From Ailurus styani (lineage: Eukaryota > Chordata > Mammalia > Carnivora > Ailuridae): a DNA stretch of 64,000 nt. Below the pieces are notes generated by a model, which made no database searches, was not told the origin of the DNA, and saw only the letters and a list, made by a program, of their open reading frames with translations. Below are positions 11,908 through 24,800 of the stretch, piece after piece (the stretch's first letter is position 1; every line of letters starts with the position of its first letter). Location of the stretch: contig LNAC01001880.1 in the NCBI GenBank assembly GCA_002007465.1, forward strand, positions 1 through 64,000, written 5' to 3'. The translations under genes were made by a program, and so were the position numbers.

Positions 11908-12950
11908 CTGAAGGAAAGAAAAGATGTTAGACGGTTGGTGAGTGCATCTGCATAATTGGAACGATACCGCAGCCTCCACCCGCCTCAACTGAAAGCCTGT
12001 CAGAATTCCCCAAACTGGTTTTAATGACCCCTCCGTGGAAGGAAAACAAAACCAGGACGGCTGAGAGCCTGGGTGGCTAGTTCCCCTGCAGGTGAAGGAG
12101 CTGAACCGGTGCGTCCGTGCACGCAGACCAGAAGAGGAGAGGAATGGCACGGCCCCTGCATTTAGCTTCCTCTCTTCCTTGCTTTTTTTCTCTGCTCTGG
12201 CCCTGTGACATGCACAGCTCATCTGCTCTCACAGACCTTGAAGCCCGTCATCTGACCCTATCTTCCAGGGGAGGTCTCCGCCTCAGACAGGCTAACTGTC
12301 TCAGAGTAGCACGTGTGTCCAGGCTACTCCCCCAATCTGAGCACCAAGCCATTTCCGCTTGTGGTGTGTTCATTTAGGATGAACAGACACCCTGAGGGCC
12401 AATGAGCAAAGAAAAGGAAGGAAAATCACCTTGGCTTTCTCTGTGGACAGGAGGGGAGGAATAGCAGGGGTTGGTTATCTTGTGTGTGCATCCAGCTACT
12501 GGGTTTCATGTGGATGATCCCAGCCTGCTGCCCATACCGCCCCTCACCGAGAAGAGTTCAACAAAGAGAACATTCCGTATGGGCAGGGTGAGGAGACAGG
12601 AGAAGAGCTTACAGTGGTGCCCAGGGGTATCAGAGAGTGCTAGCAGCAGGCAGAACATAGGTGACGTCTATGCCTCAGTACCCCTGGTTACTGTCTGGAT
12701 CTCTCTACCCCCATAGAAGAGAAGCCTTGCTCCCTGAATCTCTTCAGGGAATGCCTAGTTTGATCAGTACCCAAGCTATTATCTAGAATCACATAAAGGA
12801 AATATTTTCTCCAAACACTTGTACCACATAAAAAAGAAATCCCTCTAGGACCGTCACATGACAGGAAACAGCGCCAAAGACTGTAACTGATAGAAAAATA
12901 AAGGGCATGCGCTGGGAGGAGAGATTCGAGGACAACTTCTAGTTACTCAC
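11908..12950 (-). other. MEF2A intron before the terminal exon
   Basis: This 1043-bp intron runs from GTGAGT at 12950 to TTCCTTCAG at 11908. I see no repeat or additional exon in it. Confidence 0.9.
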
Positions 12951-13077
12951 ACCAGAGAGCTGAGGGCTGCTTGTCCTAAATGGTGCTGCTGCCAGGCCGA
13001 CACCTGTCCCAGAGACAGCATGCCCGGGGAGTTGAAGCCCTGCAGGGCCGACAGGTCTGCACTAGTCAGCGAGTAAT
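12951..13077 (-). CDS. MEF2A: MEF2A exon DYSLTSADLSALQG...SSLV
   Basis: The exon reads (D)YSLTSADLSALQGFNSPGM and continues LSLGQVSAWQQHHLGQAALS SLV, part of the second MEF2A transactivation region. NSPGML holds the serine (Ser355 in human) targeted by ERK5/MAPK signalling (family knowledge). The acceptor is TTGTCCTAG above 13077 and the donor CTGGT|GTGAGT at 12950. It starts by completing Asp (G|AT) and ends with GT, completed by T of the terminal exon to give Val. Length is 127 nt, equal to the exon before it. Confidence 0.97.
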
Positions 13078-13942
13078 CTAGGACAAGGAAAGAAGTATTA
13101 CTCGTGTGTGTGAGAGAAGGCCCAGGCAAAATCAGTTTTTCACAGAGAAGCTCCAAAAGTTTCCCATTTGAGAGAAGCCAAGTACTTCCCAACATAAAAC
13201 ACACAGGTCTAAACCCACAATAGTTTTTCTGTGGGGAGGTTTACAGGTCCTAGCTGCAATTGTTTGTCTGGGATTATCTTAATAAAGTCAGTCTCAACTC
13301 TGTACTACATGTTTACAGTTTCCTATCTCACAAAAAGTTGAGATCCTTTTTCTAGACTTGTAAACAGAAATAATGACAGGGCCACTGCTAAGGGATGTGT
13401 GTATAAAGGATCATCGAACACATGCCCACCGCTAACCCCCGGAAAAAGGAGCAACAGATCGGATAGAGCCTAGATCAGCAGCTCTTCTCTTCTTGAAGTA
13501 CAAGCAGGAAGGACACAGCACCCCTTCTCGTGCAGGGCCAAGCTCCGGGGCCTAGAGAAGACATTATCACACAACTGATGAATGGCAGTCGTTCACAGCA
13601 TGGGGCTGTCGGAGATCCCTATGTACAACACAGCTTCAAGTTCATGAAAAAACTTATGTGTGACAAGAGTGTAACAGAGAATATAGCTCATTTTCTCTGA
13701 ATGCCTCAGTCACAATCACTCTGGCCAAGACCCAGGACATTAGGTATCATTCACACATCAAGTTATTTTAGTTTGTCATTAACACTTGTCTTTTCCATTT
13801 ACTTTTAAAGCGAAGTGGCAAAAACCCTTCTACTTTTAACTGCTTTTTCATGTCTCAAGAGAGGTATTTAAAGAAGCTGGTCAAAAAAAAAAAAAATAAA
13901 GAAGCTGGTCTTCCTAGTGAATTAACATTAATAAAAAGGGAC

Positions 13943-14868
13943 TGAGTGGAAAGAACATAGCTGGTGCTTCGGACTCTGCCTCCCTCTACACTCTGCTCGT
14001 GCCACGCTCTCCGACCGCCTCAGCCACTCCCGGCACACCGGTGCTACCCACAGTGCCCCCTGCAGCCTCCAACTCTCTCTCTAGGTCCTCCCAGCTACCT
14101 ACCTGGTATGTCCATTTGGATATCTCTCCAAACACCTCAAATTTGACATCCGAACTGGACTCATCTCCTCCAAACCTGCTCCTTATCTTAATAAACACCA
14201 CCTCACTGCTTGTGCCAGAAACCTGGGGGTGTTCTTGATACTTCTCTCCCACTTCCACCACCAACCACCAAGGCCGGTCACTTCTCTGTGTTGTCTCTCA
14301 AACCTGCCCGATCCACCAGCTCTCCTGCCACCGCTCTCGTCTAAGCCATCAGGACCCACTACTTGAGTCACCACGCTAGCCTCCTGTATGGTCTACTGGC
14401 ACGCAGTTTTGCCCCTATGAATACGAGCCGAAGTGATCGTAAAGTAACAAACAGGCTCACGATACCTCTCTGCCTACAACTTTCTGGCTTCCCTGTGCTC
14501 TCAATATCCAAAATCTTCAACATGGCCTATAACTTGCTACTTACCTCTATAGTTTCAACTCTACACACCCCACAGCATCCCGATCCCTCCAGCCACGCTC
14601 TTGTCTGCTAGCCTTTGTACACCATGCCATGCTCCCTTCTCCCTGGAACATTCTCCCTACTCTGCCCAGCTGAGTCATGTGTGCCCCCCTTTAGTGAAGC
14701 TTCAACATAGCTCTTGACATGACTGTAATAAATGATTCTTAGAGCCTTCTGTCCTGTGTTTTTCTCCCCTGGCAGGTCCTAAGTTCCACTGTGAACCATA
14801 CATTCTTGTGTGCCCGGCCCAATACCTGCCACATAGCAAGTGTTCAATAAATATGTGTTGAGTGGATA
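13943..14868 (+). mobile_element. LINE-2 fragment with 3' end
   Basis: The sequence follows the L2 consensus in order: atgtccatttggatatctct, caaacctgctcc, a 'cctgggggtgttcttgatac' segment, a 'tctccctggaacattctccc' segment, and the typical end ttcaataaatatgtgttga. It is an ancient mammalian insertion in the intron between exons 16765-16891 and 12951-13077. All reading frames are eroded. Confidence 0.85.
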
Positions 14869-16764
14869 CACGAGCAGATCTGTCGAGTGACCTTACTGAT
14901 GGGCATGAGGAAGTATCTGGGATTCCTCCACATAAAAACTGTTGTACTTTTTGAAATGTTGCTCATTATCTTCATCCCTTTCCTGATCATTTGGCACTGA
15001 GTTTGACTCTACTACAGAAAGGCAGATGACATACTACAGAAAGATGAAAATGGACATGTGTTTAAAAAAGGGCAACTAAATAGAATAAAAAAAATTTTTT
15101 TTAAGATTAAGCCAAACACATCCTCCAAAAAAGAGCACAGAGACTAAGTCACAGTTAAAGGAAGGAATGAGACTGAGGCCAAGTGATTGATGGTTTCGAG
15201 TGAATCGGACTCTGTTTTTATGTTTTGGTAATTCCTTCTGGACTTTTAAAAAACCAGTTCTTGCTAATCCAACAGCATTTCCTAAGCATGCACAGTGGCA
15301 CATCTACGTATCCTGGACAACCTGTCATGAGTGCTCAGAAAATGGCTCTCGCTCTGAACCAGGTCAAGCCCCATCTTCACTGCCAGTGGTCCTCTGAATC
15401 TTTCAGCTTGTCCAATTCCCTCTTCCCTCACGTTCTCAAATCTCAGAGTGCAAACTGCTAACCTCAGCTGCTCAGGACCTCACCTCCAGAGCTGCCACCT
15501 CACATACAGCCTGTCTCCCTAGCTGGCATGAATCTGGGACAAAAGCTCTGTCCCTGGCATACTGTCACTCATACAGCTGGTGATCGCAGCAAGAACACAG
15601 GATTTCTATGAATGTGTTATCTCTTGCTTTACTCTAGATCTGCACTTAATAGGTTTGGACATTTTTTTTCCATATTGATCGTCAGAAAAGGTAGTGGATA
15701 TTCTCCTAAGAGGCTTTCTCTTTTCAACAAAACCTTTTCAAATTCTGTTTTAAATGAACTACATGGAATTAAAGAGATGATCAAATATATCAGTGGCCTC
15801 AGAGAGCTTCAGACAGCAGTTTGAAGGCACCGTACTAAAGCATTTACTCAGATGTCTAAAATTAGCTGATTTTTATTACAGTCTACTTATAAGAATCAAG
15901 AAAGGATGAATGCCCTGCACTGGAGTCTGAATAACTGATAAGGTATCGTTTAACTATTTCCTTCTTTCCTTCTTCCTTCGAAGCATCAGGTGTTTGGCTC
16001 AGTGGGTGAGAACGCGAAACCACACACACCAGCCTTCTGCCTCTCCTCAGAACAGCTGATGTGGAAGAAACCTGCTGCACGCCGGGCCTCTGCAGACAGC
16101 CTACATGGCTCAGGGCACCCCTCCAATCACTCAGCAGTGCTAACTTTGCCTTACAGACCCCGAAATAGGGTATTTTAGAATGAAATGTCTAAATAAACAG
16201 AAATGAGTGAGAAGCTCCTCTCAGAAGGAAGGAGTGACTGGCACTGAGGAGAAACAAGAAAGGTCCTGGTTTTGTTCCTGAGGCACAAAGGACAGAAACT
16301 AAGAAGTAGTTATACAGAGGAAAACACAAGCTGCTTGGCACAGCTACACATATGCCACATTCCAGAGTCCTGAGTCCAGGGGGAGTCAGCCTTTCCCCCA
16401 ATGGGTTAGCACTTCAACAGCCTGGAGGAGTGGGATACCATGTGATGAGACACGCCAGAGAAAATGTCAAGCAGCAGTCTCTCATCCTCCCTGGTTTGAT
16501 GCACAGGCCGTAATTCTGGGAACAGCTACCTGTTTCTTTGTCAGGGGTAAGTAGAAGCTGACACTGGGAAATCATTCTACAATCAATGTATTTTTTTTGT
16601 ACATTTTTCAAAGCAAACCTTTGTTTGTTAATACACCCAAATGTGAATCTACAGAACTGAAATAATTTATTTCAATCAATTATACTTCTAAGAAAATCAC
16701 AAAAGCACATGTTGATCACAAAACAAAGAAGTAAGATCCACAGAAGGCAAGAGAGCAAGTTTAC
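14869..16764 (-). other. MEF2A intron sequence, no recognised element
   Basis: AT-rich intron. A few CT-rich patches and short open frames are present, but none resembles a protein I know. Confidence 0.7.
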
Positions 16765-16891
16765 CAGTGTTGTAGGCGGTCGGCATGGCTGAGTACACGA
16801 GTCCCTGCGGAGGCAAGCTTGGGGTGGTCACAGACACGACTGGGGTAGCTAGAGGCTGAGTGGCTTGAGAACTGCTTATCCTCTGGGTATT
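16765..16891 (-). CDS. MEF2A: MEF2A exon with p38 phosphoacceptor threonines
   Basis: The exon reads NTQRISSSQATQPLATPVVS then VTTPSLPPQGLVYSAMPTAY and ends NT plus one base. LATP and VTTP contain the two threonines phosphorylated by p38 (Thr312 and Thr319 in human numbering, established knowledge). The acceptor is CTCACAG above 16891 and the donor ACTG|GTAAAC at 16764, lacking the usual G at +5. It starts in phase 0, so it accepts either the beta exon or exon 29474-29661, and its last G pairs with AT of the next exon to give Asp. Length is 127 nt. Confidence 0.97.
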
Positions 16892-18866
16892 CTGTGAGAG
16901 AGTAGAAAAAAGTGTCATTACTTGAGTATTTATATTCAGGCTTAGTAATTTAAAAATAACATTCAATTTAAAAGTGACATTTTTCACAGTTTTATGATGT
17001 GAATGTCATTATTTCTTAAAGCAGTGATGATGTGAAAAAAACCTTAAAACTACTAATGGGAACAACTAAATATTTAATTTCAAGGGACACAGTCTTACAT
17101 TAATTATTCATTTTCCCTTTTTTTTCAGTGTTTACTGATGGCAAGGATATATCCTTAAAACAGAAACTTGCATTATGGGTGAGGACAGTTTGATGTGTTA
17201 CCCTAAATGAGGACTTGCTGGCACTAAAATACCGCCAGGCTGCCCCAAATCAAACATCTAGGTTTTCGAGCCTTGAGGAGAGCCAAAAGTCATTTGTATC
17301 CTGAGAGTTTAAGTCCGTAAGTTCAGGGATCAAAACTACTTGCATCTGCAGCATTCCCATGTTAACATGGTGTTAAGTCCTGGCTTCCCCAAGTACAGCT
17401 TGCTTCCAGTTTTCCTTCCCTGCGATCCTGCAGTTGCTACACCCACCCCCCCACACCCCCCCACCCCGCACCTCCACGTGCCCTGCCCCCATACATGCTC
17501 AGCCTCCCCTACTGTCACCACCACCCACCCAGTGACCTATTTCTTGGCAGCAGGTTCCAATACGCATCCCCCCTGCACAGGCTCCCGACTCTTCAGAAAA
17601 GAGAGGCTTTGCTCGTAGAGAGCTTGTGACACGTCAGACCGCTAATGGAGCAACACTAAATGCTTGCTGACTGACTCCATCTACACAGTATCCTATCTAG
17701 GAATGAATTTTAAAAAACCCAATTACTGAATAATCAAGTCAGCCTGAGATGGCCACTCCTCTACGTGTTGGGGGTGACAGCACTTTTTCACCACAGGGGC
17801 TTCCGGGAATGCTCCAAAAACAAGACCAGAGAAAGAGAACAGACTCCATGATCCACGGAGTCAGCACTCAAGAAGGCCAGAGCACAACTCCTCCAGGATA
17901 TATATATTACCTGCATTTTTGTCCCAAATTCACTACTTCCTAAGCAGGGGGGAAATTATTTCCCTTTTCTGAACCCCTTTGTTTGCACAGCAGGAAAGAT
18001 AGTGATCTTTGTGCTATAGGCCTTGTGCACTACTGTGAAGCTCTAGTGAGCCAAGAGGTGGGAAGTGCTTTGGTGACTCAAGTACTACACAAACGTAAGA
18101 TAGTATCCTTAAATGACTTACCCACGAAACCCTCTGGCCCAAGATTTCTACGTAACTGGTGGGATAAATTTCTACATAACTTCAGATCCATAGGTATGAC
18201 CCCTGGAGCCACCATGAAGTAAAGTTGTTTTAGAAAAGCAAGGCTTCTCAAGGAATCTCTGCAGCCTGGCTCTCACCAGAAGAGTCTTCAGTGGAGGCTC
18301 CAAGGCACCTATTCTTCCTCACTTTGGGTCAGAGCCATCCAGGATTATATTTAAGAGATCAAACAAATCTGAACAACTTTCTAAATGCTAACAGATTGGG
18401 ATTATATTTTGGCTCTGACCACAAAGCTCTGCATTTAAAATTGATTTAAGTTTTAGAGTCTGAATCAGCTTAAGTTTTAAAGAATATGAACTGCTTACAG
18501 TTTTTGGTTATGTATTTGTTTCTTAACTACAAATATTTTTGACTTCTTCATCTTGTAGTTTTCAAAGATTTAGATATTAATCTTAGAGATTCTGTAACCG
18601 GGGAGTGAACTTTAAGTGGGTGGAAGTCAATGTATGGTAAGTGGGAATACGCTTTCACCTCAGCATCAAGTTAATAATTTTAATCAATTTTTGAGGTAGA
18701 GATATACTTTGGACTTAACCTGTTCTCAGATTTGATCACCGGAAACTCAAGAGTCAGACAGTAGGCCAAAGAACACAGCATGACCCACTTTGGCCCCACT
18801 CTATCTATCCACACAAGGGCTTCATCTCCATGGCAATCTCTGGGCATGACCTCAAGAAGGGGTGGG

Positions 18867-18878
18867 GTGTGTGTGTGC

Positions 18879-18928
<50 letters not shown>
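18867..18928. repeat. (GT)n microsatellite
   Basis: About thirty GT units with two interruptions (gcgtat) lie in the intron. It is a likely polymorphic marker. Confidence 0.97.
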
Positions 18929-18933
<5 letters not shown>

Positions 18934-19359
18934 TGAATGCCAATATATCAACTGTATGCATCAAAGCTCCTAATCTCAATGGCATTGGTTTTTCTGAGTA
19001 AGAGACTTGTGGGACCACTAGAGGGCAACACACTGCTACAGAACCAAAAGGAAGCATTTATGACAACTTCCTAAGGGTAAATAGTCGAAGACAAATTATT
19101 TTATCTTGAACTATAAACTTCCATTTTCTAATTATTACTGTATCACCAAGTAAAGTATTTCCCCAGAAAAAAGTCTAAATCTGCACATGATATAATCCAA
19201 CACCACAATTGATGGCAGACTAGTATATTTTAGTTTACTGAATACAAAACCACATCTAAAACTGTGAGTGATCACAAAGTTAAAGAATGATCTCTTACTT
19301 TAAGGACAGAGCACAGACAACCTTATCTAAAAAGATACAAACTATGCAAAACACACCAG

Positions 19360-19758
19360 CATGCATATATATGTAATAATAAAATATAAATAAAACCAAC
19401 AGATGCCTTCCCCCCATGCTCTCATGCAATCTGAACCCTTGTCCATGCTACAAACTAAACATTTTCAAGTTTTTCCCCCTTGAAGTCACTAATTAGCAAC
19501 TGACTTTGAATTTATATGATCATTTCTGGGAATTTTGGGTTTTAGTTCCCAAAGAAGGGATAAAATGAAAGTTATTTTTAGTCAAATTTATTTTCTAGAA
19601 GAGAAGCCAATAGAAATAATTGTTTTAGAAAAAAGGTAATAGTTACTTTTAATAAGAGTATGTCTTGATAGAAAAAAGTAAATTTGTGTATATTAAATTA
19701 CAGTCATTCCTTTTAGCAAACAGGGAACCCCCCCTTATGGTTCAGATCATCTCATGCA
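19360..19758 (-). promoter_or_regulatory. Cluster of TGCATG (RBFOX-type) elements downstream of the beta exon
   Basis: The complement catgca occurs at 19360-19365, 19423-19428 and 19753-19758, so the nascent MEF2A RNA carries three UGCAUG motifs about 480-880 nt past the beta exon donor. RBFOX proteins bind UGCAUG and promote inclusion of upstream exons. The motif is exact; binding is inference. Confidence 0.45.
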
Positions 19759-20236
19759 GTATGAAATAATTCCAACTCTGAAAAAGGTGACCTCACCAAA
19801 AATGATGTAATCTTTTTGAAAGAAAGAGAAATAACACAAGACCATGTGTTACAATCTGAGGAACTTTGAGGGTGATGTCATTTTCTAAAAATATGTTAAT
19901 AATTTGGGGAACTATATAAGGTATTTTATATCTTTCCTTAAAAAAAATCTTTAACAAGTGTCTTGTGATCATTGACAGCTATTGTTTTTAAAGGCTTTGT
20001 TCCAATGTTCCCTCCAACAAACAAAATGGTTCAAGATATACAACTATAAATAGAAAAACGAGATGGACTCTGTAGTACCAGTAAATTGGTTCAGTTATTA
20101 AAAGTGCTTGGATAGTGTTTAATAACAGCAAGAAAAACTGTGTAACAAAGGGAACACTGGTTAGATAAAAACATTTAAGAGAATTAGTACTTTCCAGATC
20201 TTTTGTAACTCCCTTCAAGCAGAAACGCACACTCAC

Positions 20237-20260
20237 CAACTCCAATTCCTCTTCCTCCGA
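20237..20260 (-). CDS. MEF2A: MEF2A beta microexon (SEEEELEL)
   Basis: This 24-nt exon encodes SEEEELEL, the acidic beta domain of MEF2 proteins, which raises transactivation and is preferentially included in striated muscle and brain (family knowledge). The acceptor is GTGCTGAGTGCAG just above 20260 and the donor GTTG|GTGAGT at 20236. Both ends are phase 0, so skipping or inclusion leaves the frame intact. The introns are 9.2 kb upstream and 3.3 kb downstream. UGC repeats right at the 3' splice site and TGCATG elements in the downstream intron fit a tissue-regulated microexon. Confidence 0.97.
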
Positions 20261-21869
20261 CTGCACTCAGCACATGAGAGGGATACAAGAGTTACTAAGA
20301 CTGTTGATACTCAAAAATAAAATATTTCTTTAGAAAAACATGTTATTCGGACACTAGCAGTTGCTTGGAACTCTAAAGAGATGATTAAATATATGCAATG
20401 AATACAAATATAAATTATTTACTCTCTCCACTAGTAGCTGATTTCAGAAGAAAGATTCTTTAGACCCTCTCAGGCCAGGCTTTAAAGTTGCCCCTGCTCC
20501 CTGGCTTAGTCCGCTCTTCAGCTGGCCTCACCCACACACGGCCAGGCTACTGGAACCGTGTTTAAATGGAGTTCCTAATCATGACACCAGTTTATACTTG
20601 AAATCTTGAGAATACTTCATCCTCCCATCCCTAGCCCACCTGGTCACACACGTCCATTATTTATCTTCTGGATGTGTGCTTTTTTGGTTGGCAGGAATTA
20701 TTTTGTTTTCTTATTTCCCACTGCAGCTAGCATAGTGTTATGAAACATAAGAACTTAAACATTTGTTAATAACAGTTTTGAATAATACAGATTTAGATGC
20801 AAATACAGCTTTCCTATGTATAATTTTGCTGCAGAAAAACAATAACATGTATCAAGCTAATGAGACTGGAAGAAAAGTGAACTGATAAATCACGTCCAGA
20901 AAATAGATGAAGGATACATATTTGCTCCTTTTCTCCTAAGCATTTAGAAAGTACTAATAGGCTAGAAATAATCTGCTAACTAGTGTTTTCTTATTTTACT
21001 TGAAGAAGTCAAGCTTCTCTGTCAATCTATGGAAGTCTTTGTAAGCATCACTGATAGAGGAAACACTGATCTGAAAGCCAGTTTACCTGCAAACAAACTG
21101 TAAAATAGGCAGGCTGGTTAACTACTCTGAAAAACAATCACTGGCCTACAATTGCTATTTCAAATGTGGGTAAAATGCCCTTCAGCTGTTGAGTTATACA
21201 GATCTTCACACGTCTCCAACTACAAGACACACATGGAAATATGGCGCGTTAAGTGCTGTATGGTTCTCACTTGCACCTGCAGGGACAAGGTGTAAAACAG
21301 TTTATATGGCAAATTTTGAGTCTTCTACAGAGATGCTTCATGATCTCTGAAAGACCAGACAGAGATAACCCTGATCAGCTGCTAAATGCCTACATTCAGT
21401 TTTGTCCTTATATTCTGCAGTTTACTGAGCCTTAAACGGAACATTCTGTAGCTTGTATTTCTGAAAGATAGGGGCAGGTGTTTCACATCCCGTTCCTAAA
21501 GGTGAGCCAAATGACTACCCTGAATGCCCAAAAGTTTTTCTTTTCGGGGTTATCTGTTATACCTATATGTATATTTAACTTTGTATCCTGCAATAATTTA
21601 CCCATAGAGAGCAGTTGCAGAGAAAGCATACTATCACATACCACACCCCAGCATCACCCCCACCCAGGTCTACATCTCAAAGAAACATGAGACAATGGTC
21701 AAAACTGACAGAATAACACAGCAATAACTAAGGCTATAGGACTTCACTTGGATTTCACCCATCTTTCACCAATGTCCTTTTTTCTACTCCAGGGCCAGAT
21801 CCTGCGTCCCACATGCCCTTACCGGTCACATACCCTTAGTCTCCTCTGGTCTGTGACCATTCCCTCCAT
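20261..21869 (-). other. MEF2A intron upstream of the beta exon, proximal part
   Basis: Mostly unique AT-rich sequence, with a somewhat GC-richer patch at 20470-20660 that may be an eroded L2 or other old repeat. No exon was found. Confidence 0.6.
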
Positions 21870-24800
21870 CTTTCCTCATTTTTCATGACTTTAACAACTT
21901 TTGAAGAGTACTGGGTGGATATTTTATGGAACGTCCCATAATTTGGGTCTTACATTTTCTTGGATAGAGAACATGGATTTTTGGAAGAGTACCAAAGAGG
22001 TGATGTGGCCCTCTTAGCACATCGCACCAGAAGGTATGTCATTTCATTACTGGTGATGTTAAACTCGATCGCCTGGTTAAAGTCGTGTCTTTTAGGACTC
22101 CCCACTGCAAAATTACTACTGTTCCCTTTGTAACCAATTATTTGGGGAGAGACATTTTGCGGTTATGCAAATACCCTGTTTCTCCTTAAACTTTTGCTCA
22201 CTCGTTTTAGCATCCATTGACCCTGCCTGGCCATGATCTCTGTACTGTGGTAATTACGATGATTTGCTATTTCTCTCCCATTCTTTCTACATGTAGTGAT
22301 TAGAATTCTTCTCTAAGGAAGAGCTGGGTTTTGTTTTGTTTTGTTTTATTCAATCATTTTTATCAATAGAAGACTTGGTATTTTTTATTCTTTGGGTACT
22401 AATCCAATACTATTGTTACTTAAATTGTTCTAGTTTGGGCCACTGGAGCTCTTTGGAAAGGCTGGTTCCTGTAAGCATTTCACCGGCACTTCCTTATCCT
22501 CTGGCACCTCTGACTCACCCTGTACTTTCAGCACTCCAGCTCTATAATCAATCATTTCTCCAAGGAGTCCCGATTCCTTTTATTGGAGAATGTTTAGAAA
22601 CTAAGATCTGAGTACTAGGTGTGCTCGGTTACCAGGTGTCATAGTCTGAAGGGCCTGTCGGCAGAGCTAGGAAATATATCATGTGCACTATTTATACACA
22701 TTTATATTTCTCTATCTGTATTAAGTTCATACTGAAACTTCCAACAACGACCCAGAAACACAGGGTTCACTGTAGACTTCCTTCCCCAACCCCCACCCAC
22801 CTTGTTTATTTGTAACTTTTTCCCCCCAACAATGAGAAACCCGGCTTTCTTTATCTACAATGTATTCACTGTTTGAGTGTGTGTAACAAATGTACCACCT
22901 TGAGCACAACGATTTCCTAATTTTTTTGTTTTCCCTATCTAGAGTTAAAACAGTTTCCAAAGTTACTGAGAGCTCCTTCTCCATCCCCTTCTGTATCATC
23001 CTGTCACAGACTTGTACTACGGTTATATTCATGTGTCACAGTCTGTATTCCGAACCCTGGTTGATTTTTAACTGCATATAGTAAAAACCACTCTTTGTAC
23101 AGTTTTATGGGTTTTAACAAAAGCACAGACTCATATGTACATCCAACAACATAGGATCACAGAATAGTTCCATCGCCTCAAAAATTCACCTCAAATCCCC
23201 TTTGTAGTCAACTCCTCTCTCCATCCCTGGCAACCACTGATCCGCTTTGCACTTCCAGAATGAAATATAAATGGAATCACATTGCTATGTAGTCTTTTGG
23301 AGCCAGCTTCTTTCACTTAGCAAAATTCATTTAAGATTCATCTACACTGCTGTGAATAAATGGCTCATCCCTTTTTATTGCTGAGCAGTATTCCTTTGTC
23401 TGGATGTACCACAGTGTGTATATCCATCCATTCTTCTGTTGGAAGGACATCTAGGTTGTTCTCAGTTTTTGGCAACTGTGAAAAATTAAACTGTGAAATA
23501 AATAAATTTCAACTGTGAAATCTGACCACAGATTTCTGTAAGCACAGTTCTCAATTCATTTGCGTAAATTTTCTAGGAGAGGACTGCTGGGTTGTATGAC
23601 AAGTGTATATTTAACTTTGTAAGAAGTTGCTGATCTGTTCTCCAAAGTAGTGTATGATTTTGCATTCTAAGCATGAATATATGAGAGTTCTTGTTGCTCT
23701 GCATCCTCGACAGAACTTGACATTTTAGTATTTTGGGTTTTTGTTTTGTTTTTAAGTAGGCCTCAGCGGGGCTTGAACTCGCAACTCTGAGATCAAAACC
23801 TGAGCTGAAATTAAGAGTTGGACACTTAACTGACTGAGCCAACCAGGCACCCCTGTTTGAGTACAGCTGACACATAATGTTACATTATTTTCGGGTGTAC
23901 AACACAGCAGTTCAACAACTCTATACGTTATGCTGTGCTCACAAGTGTAACTACCATCTGTCACGATATAATGCTATCACAATACCACTGATTTTTTTAT
24001 TTTTTAAATCTTAGCCATTCTAACAGATGTATAGTTATATCATCCTGGAAGCAGGTCCTTTACCACATATGTGATTTGCAAACAGTTTCTCTTAATTTGT
24101 AGGCTGTTTTTTTTAATTCTCTGGATAGAACTTTTACAGAGTAAAATTTTTTTTGATAGTGAAACTATTTTGAAAGCATCGATATATCAGAATTTTCTTT
24201 ATGGATCATGTTTTTGGTGGATTGTTTTTTCCAAAATTTTCTTCTAAAAGTTTCAGAGTTTTGTCTTTTATGCTTGAGTCTATGATACATTTTGAGTTAA
24301 TTTTTGTATAAGGTATGAGTTATATTTTGAGGTTTTATTTTTGCATATGGATGTTGAATTGTTCCAAAAGAGTCAGTTGTACCAGCTATCTTTTCTCCAT
24401 TGAATTGCTTTACTGCCTTGTCAAAAAACAACTGAATATATTTGTGTAGGTCTATTTTCTGGGCTTTCTGTTTTGTCCATTGATATATGTGTCCATCTTT
24501 TTGCCAGTACCTCTTTCATTCTTGATATTGATAAGCTGTGCCTTCTCTTTTAATTTGGTCAGCTTGGCTAGAAGTTTAGCAATCAAAAAACTAGGCTTTG
24601 TTTTGATTGCTTTTCTCTACTGTTTTTGTTTTAAATTTCATTAATTTCTGCTCTTTTACTTTTCTTCTGGTTGCTTTGGGTTAAGTTTGCTCTTCTTTCT
24701 TGAGTTTAACTAAAAGTTTACTGATTTAGTACATTCTCTTTTATAATATAAACATCGAATACTCTAAGTTTCCCTCTCATATATATATATGCACACGCAC

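Larger units (their letters stand above)
16892..20236 (-). other. MEF2A intron downstream of the beta microexon
   Basis: The intron has no recent transposon. It contains a C/A-rich tract (about 17446-17500), a GT microsatellite and three TGCATG elements on the transcribed strand. Short open frames here are chance or microsatellite-derived. Confidence 0.75.

Noticed and set aside
18680..19057. 125-codon frame with a long His-Thr repeat, and its antisense Cys-Val counterpart
   Set aside because: Both are translations of the (GT)n microsatellite.
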